From Sphingobium sp. AP50 (GTDB lineage Bacteria; Pseudomonadota; Alphaproteobacteria; Sphingomonadales; Sphingomonadaceae): DNA of 64,000 bases. The notes under the pieces were generated by a model that searched no databases, had not been told where the DNA came from, and was given only the letters and a program-made list of their open reading frames with translations. The stretch spans positions 1 through 64,000 of the forward strand of contig NZ_FNYZ01000015.1 in the NCBI RefSeq assembly GCF_900109095.1. Direction: 5' to 3'. A program made the position numbers and the translations under genes. Of the stretch, positions 50,140-58,524 are shown one piece after another. Each line of letters begins with the position of its first letter. Within the stretch, counting starts at the first letter, position 1.

Positions 50140-52572
50140 GTGCGCATCAGGGGTATGGGTTTGAAAAGAGGTGAAGAGGCCTGGCTGATTCAGCCGCGCT
50201 CGCGCATTGCGTTGCCGCTGCTGGTTCTCGCCGCTTTGGCCTCCGCCGCTTTGGTCCTCTATGCGGCGGGAAGCTGGGCGCTGGCCGCCGGTTTCGGCGC
50301 GACAATCCTGACCGCCGCCGCGCTGCTCACCTGGTATCAGCATCTCTATCCGCCGCAGATTTCCGACCGCGAAGCCACGCCCGACTGGACCGTCGCCCGC
50401 GCCGCTGCCGATGCGTCCAGCATGGCGATCGCCGTTACCGACCGCACCGGCCGTCTGGTCTGCGCCAGCGACCTGTTCGGCGAATGGTTCCCCGGCTATC
50501 CCACGCCGCCCGCCGTCACCGCGGACGAAGCGCTGGCCGCCAGCCTCTCCACCGCCGCCCGCGCCGCCTGGCGCGATGGCGAGGCCCGCTATGAAGGCAT
50601 GGTGCAGGGCGGCCTGCGCCTTGACGTCGACATCACCCGCACCGGCCGGACGGAGGATTATCTCCTCTGGCGCTTCACCCCCGTTCGCCAGCCCAGCGCG
50701 CTGGATGACGTGCATCGCTTCCTGACCGGGGAAGCTGGCCGGCAGCTTGGCGAGGCAGGCATCATGGCGGTGATGATCGGCGGGGAAGGGCGCATCCGCG
50801 CCGCCAATGGCGCCTTCCTGCTGCGCGCAGCGGGTCGCATCGACGCCAATATCACCGGCCGCGATTTCGCCGCCCATATGCGCGTGGATGACAAGGCGCG
50901 TCTGTTCCTGGCGCGGGAAGAGCAGGGCGGCCTGCCGCTGCGCCTGCTGCAAGTGCCCCTGAAGCGCGCCGCCCAGCCCAACGGGTCGCAGGCATCGGCG
51001 CAGGACGGCCCGATGCTGCTATTGCTGATCGATGAACCGGCGGGCGGCGGCGGCACTTCCGCACTGTCCTATATCGAAACCCTGCTCTCGCTGCTGCCCT
51101 TCGGCCTTGCCATGGCGGATCGCGACGGCCGCGTTCTCTTCGTCAACAATGCCTTTGCGCGCGTCGCCGGCCTCAAGGATGGCGAAAAACCCAGCTATCC
51201 CGGCGACCTTGTCGTGCGCGAAGATCAGGCGGCGGTGGCCGATGCGGTGCGCCGCTTTGCCGTCGGCCCGCAAATGTCCGGCGACATCGCCGTGCGGATG
51301 CGCGACACGCCCGACGATCCGGTCGCGCTCAGCCTGGCGGGCGTGCGCGGTCTTGGCGAAGCGGCCGTGCTCCTCAGCCTCAAGGATAATAGCGAGGAGA
51401 GCAAGCTCAAGCGGCAGGTCGCGCAGGCCACCAAGATGCAGGCGATCGGCCAGCTTGCCGGCGGCGTCGCGCATGATTTCAACAATATCCTGACCGCCAT
51501 CATCGGCCATTGCGACCTGATGCTGATGCGCCATACGCCGGGCGACAGCGATTATGACGATATTCAGCAGGTCAAATCGAACAGCAACCGCGCCGCCGGC
51601 CTGACCCGCCAGTTGCTCGCCTTCTCCCGGCAACAGACGTTGCGCCCGCAAATCCTGCAACTGCCAGATATCGTTGCCGACGTCTCGACGCTCCTGAAAC
51701 GCCTGCTGGGCGAAAATGTGAAGCTGGATGTCACCCATGGCCGCAATCTGGGCGCGGTGCGCGCCGACCCCGGCCAGATGGAGCAGGTGATCGTCAACCT
51801 CGCGGTCAATGCACGCGACGCCATGCCCGAAGGCGGCACCGTCAATATCCAGACCTATGCCGTGCCCGCCGCCCGCGTCCGCGAAATGCGCCAGCAGATA
51901 TTGCCCGCCGGCGATTACAGCGCGCTGCGCGTGTCCGACACCGGCCTTGGCATCCCGCCCGATATTCTCGCCAAAATCTTCGAACCCTTCTTCACCACGA
52001 AGGAACTGGGCAAGGGTACCGGCCTGGGCCTCTCGACCGTCTATGGCATCGTCAAGCAGTCGGGCGGTTATATCTTCGCCGAATCCGAACTGGGACGCGG
52101 CGCCAGCTTCGTCATCTATCTCCCCGTCTATGCCGGGGCCGACGCCGAACAGCCGGTGGAGGTGAAGCCCGCCGCGCCGCGCACCGAAACCTGGGGCACC
52201 GGCACGGTGCTGCTGGTGGAGGATGAGGATATGGTCCGCGCCGTCGCCGAACGCGCGCTCACGCGACAGGGCTATAAGGTGCTGACCGCCAATGACGGCG
52301 AACAGGGGCTGGAAGTGCTGAACGGCGGCGAGCAGATCGACCTGCTGATTTCCGACGTGGTGATGCCGAACATGGACGGCCCCGCCATGGTCGCCCACGC
52401 CCGCCGCACCCATCCCGACCTGCCGGTCCTCTTCATGTCGGGCTATGCCGAGGAACAGCTGCGCAAGTCGATCGACATCGCCAATGTCGCCTTCCTGCCC
52501 AAGCCCTTCTCGGTCAACCAGCTTGCCGAAGCGGCGCGCGACGCGCTGCTGGCCCGGCCTGCGGCGGAGTGA
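50140..52572 (+). CDS. cckA: Hybrid histidine kinase CckA
   Basis: Essential alphaproteobacterial cell-cycle kinase/phosphatase that feeds the ChpT-CtrA phosphorelay, about 810 residues. Two transmembrane helices (about 22-65), PAS domains (about 85-300 and 305-415), HisKA with His445 in GGVAHDFNNILT, HATPase with NLAVNARDAMPEGG and KGTGLGLSTVYGIVKQSGG, and a receiver with Asp739. The phrase ELGKGTGLGLSTVYGIV is typical of CckA. The start is uncertain: GTG at 50140 or ATG at 50155, neither with a clean ribosome site. Confidence 0.9.
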   Translation: MRIRGMGLKRGEEAWLIQPRSRIALPLLVLAALASAALVLYAAGSWALAAGFGATILTAAALLTWYQHLYPPQISDREATPDWTVARAAADASSMAIAVTDRTGRLVCASDLFGEWFPGYPTPPAVTADEALAASLSTAARAAWRDGEARYEGMVQGGLRLDVDITRTGRTEDYLLWRFTPVRQPSALDDVHRFLTGEAGRQLGEAGIMAVMIGGEGRIRAANGAFLLRAAGRIDANITGRDFAAHMRVDDKARLFLAREEQGGLPLRLLQVPLKRAAQPNGSQASAQDGPMLLLLIDEPAGGGGTSALSYIETLLSLLPFGLAMADRDGRVLFVNNAFARVAGLKDGEKPSYPGDLVVREDQAAVADAVRRFAVGPQMSGDIAVRMRDTPDDPVALSLAGVRGLGEAAVLLSLKDNSEESKLKRQVAQATKMQAIGQLAGGVAHDFNNILTAIIGHCDLMLMRHTPGDSDYDDIQQVKSNSNRAAGLTRQLLAFSRQQTLRPQILQLPDIVADVSTLLKRLLGENVKLDVTHGRNLGAVRADPGQMEQVIVNLAVNARDAMPEGGTVNIQTYAVPAARVREMRQQILPAGDYSALRVSDTGLGIPPDILAKIFEPFFTTKELGKGTGLGLSTVYGIVKQSGGYIFAESELGRGASFVIYLPVYAGADAEQPVEVKPAAPRTETWGTGTVLLVEDEDMVRAVAERALTRQGYKVLTANDGEQGLEVLNGGEQIDLLISDVVMPNMDGPAMVAHARRTHPDLPVLFMSGYAEEQLRKSIDIANVAFLPKPFSVNQLAEAARDALLARPAAE

Positions 52573-52658
52573 TCTTGCGTCAGATCAATCGGAACAGGCT
52601 AGGCAAGCGCGCGCCTATCGGATAGCGATTCGTTGTTACGAATAAAGGAAAACAGCGC

Positions 52659-53015
52659 ATGTCGGACGCGAAGAGCATTTTGATTGTCGAGGATGAGGCG
52701 ATGATCGGGATGATGCTCGAAGATTATCTCGATGCGCTCGGTTACCGGCTGCACGCTATCGCCGCCACGGTCGATGAAGCCTGCGATCAGGCGCGCGCCG
52801 GCGGTTTCGATGCGGCGCTGGTCGACTGCAATTTGCAGGGCGAAAAAAGCTGGCCCGTGGCCGACATATTGGCACAGGCCGACATTCCCTTCATCTTCGC
52901 CACTGGCGGCATGGCGGATGATCTGCCGTCCGACCATGCCGGGCGGCCAACCCTTGCCAAGCCCTTCACCATCGGCGCGGTCGAACGCGCGCTGGGCAAG
53001 GTGCTGGGCGGTTAA
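52659..53015 (+). CDS. Single-domain response regulator
   Basis: A 118-residue CheY-like receiver with no output domain. Acidic pocket ILIVEDEAM, phospho-acceptor Asp in ALVDCNLQGEKSW, and Lys in LAKPFT are visible. The sequence lacks the usual Thr/Ser switch residue in its normal setting (FIFATGG), typical of a stand-alone receiver subgroup in alphaproteobacteria. It lies 86 bases after cckA but has its own AAAGGA site and may act independently. Confidence 0.87.
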   Translation: MSDAKSILIVEDEAMIGMMLEDYLDALGYRLHAIAATVDEACDQARAGGFDAALVDCNLQGEKSWPVADILAQADIPFIFATGGMADDLPSDHAGRPTLAKPFTIGAVERALGKVLGG

Positions 53016-53035
53016 ACTATCGTCCGACCAATTTC

Positions 53036-53103
53036 GTCATTGCGAGCGCAGCGAAGCAATCCATGGCACGACATTGGATGGCTTCGCCGCGCTCGCAATG
53101 AGG
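53036..53103. repeat. REP-like palindromic repeat, family 1
   Basis: Inverted arms TCATTGCGAGCGCAGCGAAG and CTTCGCCGCGCTCGCAATGA, a close copy of 7323-7391 and 57841-57911, lying between the receiver gene and recA. Confidence 0.85.
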
Positions 53104-53162
53104 GATTTCATCGGCTAGAGAGGCTGTCGAAGCTGGGAACCGCAGGCGAATAGGAAATTTCC

Positions 53163-53188
53163 GTTCCCCTCTTGTTCTTGTAGAACAA
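53163..53188 (+). promoter_or_regulatory. LexA SOS box before recA
   Basis: GTTCCCCTCTTGTTC at 53163-53177 is a perfect match to the alphaproteobacterial SOS box GTTC-N7-GTTC. Its second half is also part of the palindrome TTGTTCT-tgt-AGAACAA (53172-53188). A weak -10-like TACATC at 53195 would place the box over the -35 region, so LexA binding would block recA transcription. Confidence 0.8.
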
Positions 53189-53250
53189 ACAGGATACATC
53201 ATCGTCCAGACGCACGATATCATGCGTTTCCCTTGACAGAGGACTGGCCG

Positions 53251-54324
53251 ATGACTGCACTGCTCTCACTCATCGATTCCAAGAAGACGGGAAACATGGA
53301 CAGACAGAAAGCATTGGACGCGGCGCTCGCGCAGATCGACCGCGCCTTCGGCAAGGGCAGCGCCATGAAGCTGGGCAGCCGGGAAAAGCTGGAGATCGAG
53401 GCGATCTCTACCGGCTCGCTCGGCCTCGACATCGCGCTGGGCATCGGCGGCCTGCCCAAGGGGCGGATCATCGAAATCTATGGCCCGGAAAGCTCGGGCA
53501 AGACCACGCTGGCGCTCCACGCCATCGCCGAAGCGCAAAAGGGCGGCGGCACGGCGGCCTTCGTCGACGCCGAACATGCGCTTGACCCTGGTTATGCCAA
53601 GAAGCTGGGCGTCAACATCGACGAACTGATCGTGTCGCAGCCGGACACCGGCGAGCAGGCGCTGGAAATCGTCGACACGCTGGTCCGCTCCAACGCGATC
53701 GACATACTCGTGGTCGATTCGGTCGCCGCGCTGGTGCCGCGCGCTGAAATCGAGGGGGAGATGGGCGACAGCCATGTCGGTCTTCAGGCCCGCCTCATGT
53801 CCCAGGCCCTGCGCAAGTTGACCGGCTCGATCTCGCGTTCCAAGTGCATGGTGATCTTCATCAACCAGGTGCGCATGAAGATCGGCGTGATGTACGGCAA
53901 TCCGGAAACCACGACCGGCGGCAACGCGCTCAAATTCTACGCTTCGGTCCGGCTCGACATCCGGCGCACCGGCCAGATCAAGGATCGCGACGATATCGTC
54001 GGCAATGCGACCCGGGTGAAGGTGGTCAAGAACAAGGTCGCGCCGCCCTTCAAGCAGGTCGAATTCGACATCATGTATGGCGAAGGCATTTCCAAGATCG
54101 GTGAGATGCTGGACCTGGGCGTCAAGGCCGGGCTGGTCGAAAAGTCGGGCGCCTGGTTCTCCTACGACTCGGTCCGCATCGGCCAGGGTCGCGAAAATGC
54201 CAAAACCTTTCTCAAGGAACATCCCGAACTGGCGGACAAGCTGGAAAAGGCGATCCGCGGTAAGACCGAACAGGTCGCCGAAGGGATGATGACCGGACCC
54301 GATGCGGAGGATGATAGCGAATAA
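53251..54324 (+). CDS. recA: Recombinase A
   Basis: DNA-strand exchange ATPase and LexA co-protease, 357 residues. Walker A is GPESSGKTT; the MAW-like region and L1/L2 DNA-binding loops are intact (GLQARLMSQALRKLTG; FINQVRMKIGVMYGNPETT). The C-terminal tail is acidic. Two start codons are plausible: 53251 (used here, AGAGGA upstream) or 53296, which gives MDRQKAL, the more widely conserved N-terminus. An SOS box lies upstream. Confidence 0.97.
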   Translation: MTALLSLIDSKKTGNMDRQKALDAALAQIDRAFGKGSAMKLGSREKLEIEAISTGSLGLDIALGIGGLPKGRIIEIYGPESSGKTTLALHAIAEAQKGGGTAAFVDAEHALDPGYAKKLGVNIDELIVSQPDTGEQALEIVDTLVRSNAIDILVVDSVAALVPRAEIEGEMGDSHVGLQARLMSQALRKLTGSISRSKCMVIFINQVRMKIGVMYGNPETTTGGNALKFYASVRLDIRRTGQIKDRDDIVGNATRVKVVKNKVAPPFKQVEFDIMYGEGISKIGEMLDLGVKAGLVEKSGAWFSYDSVRIGQGRENAKTFLKEHPELADKLEKAIRGKTEQVAEGMMTGPDAEDDSE

Positions 54325-54399
54325 GCACGGGATCGGCGCCCGGCCGGATCAGCCGGACGCCACCCTTGCAGGCTCGCCCGCCTTGCGCATCACGCACCG

Positions 54400-54436
54400 A
54401 AAAGGCCCGCCGCGCTTCCTGCGCGACGGGCCTTTT
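54400..54436 (+). terminator. Intrinsic terminator after recA
   Basis: Two-part stem AAAAGGCCCG-c-CGCGC, loop TTCCT, GCGCG-a-CGGGCCTTTT. The T-run on one arm and A-run on the other make it potentially bidirectional. Confidence 0.9.
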
Positions 54437-54511
54437 ACCGTTCCGGCCAAACGGCGGTGGGTGAGGGCAGGGGCTTTCCGATAGGATCAAGGCAGCGCAA
54501 GAAAAGAACAG

Positions 54512-54800
54512 GATTCGCGGGAAACATGCGAAGTTAAGGCCTACTGGATACCACGCCTCACCTTCCATCTGCATCACATCCGTTCGGTTCGAGCCTGTCG
54601 AGAACCCTTACGCTGACTTCCCGGCAGCGCCAGAAAAGCCATCAAATCCAGCTAAATTGGATCGAGATCACCCCTCAAACCGTTCGCTCTGAGCCTGTCC
54701 TGCGCGCCTGCCTTGGCAGGCAGTCGAAGGGGGTCGTTCTTCTTGAAGGCTAGAACGAGGCTTCGACAGCCTCTCCTGAGCGAAGTCGAAAGGCCGAACG
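54512..54800. repeat. Cluster of intergenic repeats, no gene
   Basis: The 495 bases between the recA terminator and the transglutaminase gene hold only repeats: the 27-nt motif (54512-54538) also found at 21130-21156, a family-3 arm (54580-54606, CGTTCGGTTCGAGCCTGTCG), and a family-2-like hairpin (54681-54800) with CGTTCGCTCTGAGCC and GGCCGAACGG ends plus an inner CTGCCTTGGCAG palindrome. The short frames present are repeat translations. Confidence 0.7.
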
Positions 54801-54931
54801 GAACCATACTCCAAGTGCTCCGCTTAACCCGCATCATATGCAATCCGCTTGCTAACCCCTTGCGCCGCCACGATGCTGCACCACGCAGGCCGACTCGGTC
54901 CTGCCCCCTCTGACATCCGGACCCCATCGCC

Positions 54932-55711
54932 ATGCGCGTCGCGATCGAAGCGATCCTCGACTATGATTTTGCCGAGCAGACCGACGTGCTGCTCGCGGTG
55001 GAGGCGGCCGCGCTCCCCGATCAATTGGTGATCGAACAGTCGCACATCATCAACAATGCCGGGCCGCTCACCAACAAGGTCGGCGGCAGCGGCGTCGGTC
55101 GCCGCACCTGGACCCGCACCGGCGTCGGCCGCATGGTCAGCACCTATCGCGCCACGCTCGACGTCGAACGCCCGATTGTCGACATCGCCAGCCTCCACAA
55201 AAGCCCGCTCGCCAGCCTGCCCGAAGATGTGCTGCCCTTCATCTGGCCCAGCCGCTATTGTGAGGCGGACCGTTTCGTCAGCTTCGTCTGCGGCCATTTC
55301 CCTGATCTGGAAGGGGGCGCGCTGGTGCATGCGCTGGTCGAATGGGTGCACGCCAATCTCGTCTATGTTCCGGGCAGTTCGAACGTCACCACCACTGCCG
55401 CCGACACCTTCGTCGCGCAGCAGGGGGTGTGCCGCGACTATGCCCATCTCACCGCCGCGCTGATCCGCTCGCGCGACATTCCCGCCCGACTCGTCTCGGT
55501 CTATGCGCTCGATCTCGATCCGCCCGATTTTCATGCCGTGGTGGAGGTCTGGCTCGACGGCGCCTGGCACATCGTTGACGCAACCGGCCTCGCGCCGGTG
55601 GAAACCATGGTCCGCATCGCGGTCGGCCGCGACGCCACTGACATCGCCTTCATGACCGCCTTCGGCAATGCCGTCATGAACGCCCAGTCGATCACGGTAA
55701 CCCGACTATAG
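54932..55711 (+). CDS. Transglutaminase-like cysteine protease-fold protein
   Basis: A 259-residue protein with the transglutaminase-like catalytic triad: Cys in QQGVCRDYAH (about 167), His in DFHAVVEVW (about 202) and Asp in HIVDATG (about 219). An N-terminal beta domain of about 100 residues precedes it. Bacterial members are usually proteases or peptide amidases and some are linked to peptide ligases; the substrate is unknown. The 3' end overlaps the convergent lactonase gene by six bases. Confidence 0.85.
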   Translation: MRVAIEAILDYDFAEQTDVLLAVEAAALPDQLVIEQSHIINNAGPLTNKVGGSGVGRRTWTRTGVGRMVSTYRATLDVERPIVDIASLHKSPLASLPEDVLPFIWPSRYCEADRFVSFVCGHFPDLEGGALVHALVEWVHANLVYVPGSSNVTTTAADTFVAQQGVCRDYAHLTAALIRSRDIPARLVSVYALDLDPPDFHAVVEVWLDGAWHIVDATGLAPVETMVRIAVGRDATDIAFMTAFGNAVMNAQSITVTRL

Positions 55712-56701
55712 CGGCTGCAAGCCGATCACCGCCAGCCTGTCGGCGGATGTCAGGAACAGTCGCCCGCCGACTGCATCGATCGCACAATTCGCGATCGCCT
55801 TGCCCGTGCGGATCATCCCCAGCAACTGCCCGTCCGGCGCGCAGACATGCACGCCGCCCGGCCCGGTCGCGAACAGATTGCCCCGCGCATCCACCTTGAT
55901 CCCGTCGGGCAGGCCCGGCAGCCCGCGCGCCAGTTCCGTCCGCATGTCGCGGAACAGCCGCCGCCCCGTCGGCAGGCCATCATCATCCAGCGCATAAGCC
56001 AGCACCTCCGGCTGCTTCTCGTCCGACAGTGCCAGATAAAGCGTGCGCCCGTCCGGCGACAGGGCAACACCATTGGGCCGCCGATGATCGTCATCCAGCA
56101 ACGTGACAGTCCCATCGGGCGCCAGCCGGTACAGCCCGCACCGGTCCAGTTCGCGCAGCGGCGACGCATCGCCCTCCGCCAGCCCATAGGTCGGATCGGT
56201 GAAATAGATCGCACCGGACGCCGCGATGCACAGATCATTGGGGCTGTTGAACCGCTTCCCCTCAAACCGGTCGGCCAATATGCGGCGCTCCCCGCTGGCA
56301 AGGTCGATCCGCACGATGGCCCGCGTCCCGCTGTCCGCCGCGATCAGCGCGCCGTCCGCATCGATCGCCAGCCCGTTCAGCCCGGCTTCCCTGATCCCGG
56401 CCGGAACCGGCGTCTGCAACCCCGACGGCGACAGGAAAGGCTTCGCCCCATCCCCCGCGCGCCAGCGATACAATATGTTGGAGGGCGGATCGTTGAAGAG
56501 CAGGCAATCCTGCCGCGCCGCCCAGACCGGCCCTTCGGCCCAGCGAAAGCCGCTCGCCAGAAATTCAACCTGGGCTGAAGGGTCAATGATCCGGTCCAGC
56601 CTCGGATCGATCCGCACCACGCCCGCCGCATCCGCCGCCCGCGCAACAGCCGCGATCGGCAAGCAGCCAAGCCCCGCCAGCACCGTTCGCCGCCCGATCA
56701 T
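55706..56701 (-). CDS. Exported SMP-30/gluconolactonase-family protein
   Basis: A 331-residue beta-propeller of the SMP-30/gluconolaconase/LRE family. The N-terminus MIGRRTVLAGLGCLPIAAVA is a twin-arginine signal, so it should act in the periplasm. Metal-site segments are visible: WAEGPVW (Glu), GLAIDADG, SPNDLCI (Asn) and LPDGIKVD (Asp). The start at 56701 overlaps the stop of the upstream oxidoreductase (ATGA), so the two are co-translated. Hydrolysis of the sugar lactone made by that oxidoreductase is the simplest reading. Confidence 0.88.
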   Translation of the reverse strand: MIGRRTVLAGLGCLPIAAVARAADAAGVVRIDPRLDRIIDPSAQVEFLASGFRWAEGPVWAARQDCLLFNDPPSNILYRWRAGDGAKPFLSPSGLQTPVPAGIREAGLNGLAIDADGALIAADSGTRAIVRIDLASGERRILADRFEGKRFNSPNDLCIAASGAIYFTDPTYGLAEGDASPLRELDRCGLYRLAPDGTVTLLDDDHRRPNGVALSPDGRTLYLALSDEKQPEVLAYALDDDGLPTGRRLFRDMRTELARGLPGLPDGIKVDARGNLFATGPGGVHVCAPDGQLLGMIRTGKAIANCAIDAVGGRLFLTSADRLAVIGLQPL

Positions 56702-57798
56702 GCGCCCAGCCGCACGCTGCGGCCTTCCGCGGCCGACCGATAGATCGCCTCGATCACCCGCAGATCGGCCAGCCCTTCCTCGCCCGGCACGATCGGCGTC
56801 GTCCCGCGCTGGATGCATTCGGCCAGATGATCGAGTTGCCCCGCAAACTGGTTCTTGGCCGGCACGGGCAAAGTGCGCGGCGCGGTCACGCCATCCTTGC
56901 GGATCGTCATGCTCTGTCCGCTATAGGGCGTCGCCGGTTCCATATCGATCCACCCCTGCGTGCCGATCACGCGATAGCCATTATGCCCCGAACTATAGCT
57001 GGAAATGCAGTTGGCGATGATCCCCGACGGAAAGCGCAGCATGAAATTGATCCGGTCCTCCACCGTGGCAAAGCGCGGATCGCTGCGGTCGGTACTCTCC
57101 ACCGCGCTCACCTCCACCGGTTCCTCCCCGGTCAGGTATCGCGCGGCGTTCAGGCTATAGATGCCGATATCCATCAGCGACCCGCCGCCCGACAAAGGCT
57201 TATCCAGCCGCCACTGATTGGGCTGCGCCGAAAAGCCATGCTCGGCCGTGATCAGCCGCGTCGGTCCGACATGCCCGCCCCGTGCCAACTCTATCGCCAG
57301 CCGGTTATAGGGCTCGAACCGTGATCGATATCCGATCATCAGCTTCTTGCCCGCTTTAGTGCAGGCGGCGATCATCGCCTCGCATTCCACCGCGGACACT
57401 GCCATCGGCTTTTCGCACATCACATGCTTGCCCGCCTGTGCGGCGCGGATCACATATTCCGCATGCAGGCTGTTGGGCAGCACGACATAGACGGCGTCGA
57501 TATCGGGATTGTCGCGGATACGGTCGAAATCGGCATAGCTGTAGCGGTGCGTCGCCGGGATGCCATATTGATCGCCATATTGGGCCAGCTTGGCCGGCGT
57601 CCCGCTGACCAAAGCGACCAGTTTCGCCTGATCGCACCCCGCGAAATTGGGCATGATCTGCCGCGTCGCATAGGAACCAAGTCCCACGATCGCATAGCCG
57701 ACCTTCCGCGATGCCGCGAAGGCAGGGCCAGCCATGCCCGCCAGCGCCAGGCCCGCGCCGATACCGCCCATCATTTCCCGTCTGGACCGGTCCATCAT
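56698..57798 (-). CDS. Tat-exported Gfo/Idh/MocA oxidoreductase (glucose-fructose oxidoreductase-like)
   Basis: About 366 residues. The N-terminus has SRREMMGGIGAGLALAGMAG, a twin-arginine signal. The Rossmann segment YAIVGLGSYA and the catalytic EKP motif (HVMCEKPMA) are intact. The C-terminal domain closely follows Zymomonas glucose-fructose oxidoreductase (WRLDKPLSGGGSLMDIGIY, NQFAGQLDHLAE, PGEEG), which oxidises glucose to gluconolactone with tightly bound NADP in the periplasm. The ATG at 57798 or 57795 fits the GGAG site; the TTG at 57807 does not. The coupled downstream lactonase strongly supports a sugar-to-lactone reaction. Confidence 0.88.
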   Translation of the reverse strand: MMDRSRREMMGGIGAGLALAGMAGPAFAASRKVGYAIVGLGSYATRQIMPNFAGCDQAKLVALVSGTPAKLAQYGDQYGIPATHRYSYADFDRIRDNPDIDAVYVVLPNSLHAEYVIRAAQAGKHVMCEKPMAVSAVECEAMIAACTKAGKKLMIGYRSRFEPYNRLAIELARGGHVGPTRLITAEHGFSAQPNQWRLDKPLSGGGSLMDIGIYSLNAARYLTGEEPVEVSAVESTDRSDPRFATVEDRINFMLRFPSGIIANCISSYSSGHNGYRVIGTQGWIDMEPATPYSGQSMTIRKDGVTAPRTLPVPAKNQFAGQLDHLAECIQRGTTPIVPGEEGLADLRVIEAIYRSAAEGRSVRLGA

Positions 57799-57840
57799 GC
57801 TCTCCAACGGCTAGAGCGAGCTGACTTTGGCCGCCCCGCG

Positions 57841-57911
57841 CCGTCATTGCGAGCGCAGCGAAGCAATCCATGAGCGCGCCGGTGGATTGCTTCGCTGCGC
57901 TCGCAATGACG
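57841..57911. repeat. REP-like palindromic repeat, family 1
   Basis: Arms CGTCATTGCGAGCGCAGCGA and TCGCTGCGCTCGCAATGACG, a near copy of 7323-7391, between the LuxR-type gene and the oxidoreductase gene. Confidence 0.88.
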
Positions 57912-57944
57912 AATCAACAGGAGGTCATGTCGCTCGAGAAAATG

Positions 57945-58226
57945 TCAGTCGGCGGCGTGGCCCAGCGTCGGGCGCATCCAGCCAAAATGCCCGGCGGCAA
58001 TCGCCACCTGGGTCCGGTTGCGGACATTCAGCTTGCGCATCAGCGCGGTCATATGAACCTTCACCGTCGCCTCCGCCATGCCCAGTTCATAGGCGATCTG
58101 CTTGTTGAGCAGGCCCGAATGCACGCAGCGCATGACCTTGATCTGGGTCGGCGTAAGGTGCGGGGGTTCCGGGGCGTAGCGATCCTGACGATCGGGTAAA
58201 TGGTGCAAATCCGTCGCGATATGCAT
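57945..58226 (-). CDS. Short LuxR-type HTH regulator
   Basis: A 93-residue protein consisting almost only of a LuxR/GerE DNA-binding domain (HLTPTQIKVMRCVHSGLLNK, then LGMAEATVKVHMTALMRKL), with no receiver or ligand domain. The start at 58226 is preceded by GGGAGAGG. It is transcribed towards the oxidoreductase-lactonase pair and away from the gluconate permease, so it may regulate this sugar-acid locus. It could be a decayed full-length regulator or a genuine single-domain member. Confidence 0.82.
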   Translation of the reverse strand: MHIATDLHHLPDRQDRYAPEPPHLTPTQIKVMRCVHSGLLNKQIAYELGMAEATVKVHMTALMRKLNVRNRTQVAIAAGHFGWMRPTLGHAAD

Positions 58227-58288
58227 CGATCCTCTCCCTTTTCGATCTGCCGGAGACAGCCCCATATTGGCCGGACTGTCCTGAGATT

Positions 58289-58302
58289 CGTTAGCGCTAA
58301 CG
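58289..58302. promoter_or_regulatory. LacI-type palindromic operator in the divergent region
   Basis: A perfect 14-bp palindrome CGTTAGCGCTAACG, of the TTAGCGCTAA type bound by LacI-family regulators. It lies 63 bases upstream of the LuxR-type gene and about 220 bases before the permease gene. No LacI gene is in the window. Further on, GAAATTCGCGTA (58333-58344) and GAAATTCCGCGTA (58371-58383) form a direct repeat 38 bases apart, possibly another regulator's sites. Confidence 0.6.
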
Positions 58303-58455
58303 ATAGTGGAATCAGTCAGACAGGTTCAAGAGGAAATTCGCGTAAATCGGGATTTATTCTAGTTTAACCCGAAATTCCGCGTATAAGCTGTCCAACAGAT
58401 TTTCGGGATTCGTCTGTCGGATCATCGATCGAACAAAGTCAGGGAGAGGGTGGGG

Positions 58456-58524
58456 ATGGCGTTACCATTTCGTCGATCGGCAGCATGCGGACCGGTTCTG
58501 ATCCGTCAGGAGGCGCGCCGATGA
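58456..58524 (+). CDS. Possible 22-residue leader peptide before the gluconate permease
   Basis: A short frame MALPFRRSAACGPVLIRQEA(RR) with a strong GGGAGAGGG ribosome site before its ATG. Its stop overlaps the permease start as ATGA, so translation of the permease may depend on it. It could also be chance. Confidence 0.4.
   Translation: MALPFRRSAACGPVLIRQEARR

Noticed and set aside
53231..53236. TTGACA as the recA -35 element
   Set aside because: It is only 15 bases before the chosen recA start, too close to serve as a -35 for that start.
54713..54913. 66-residue plus-strand frame between recA and the transglutaminase gene
   Set aside because: Lies entirely in repeat sequence; starts like other repeat-derived frames.
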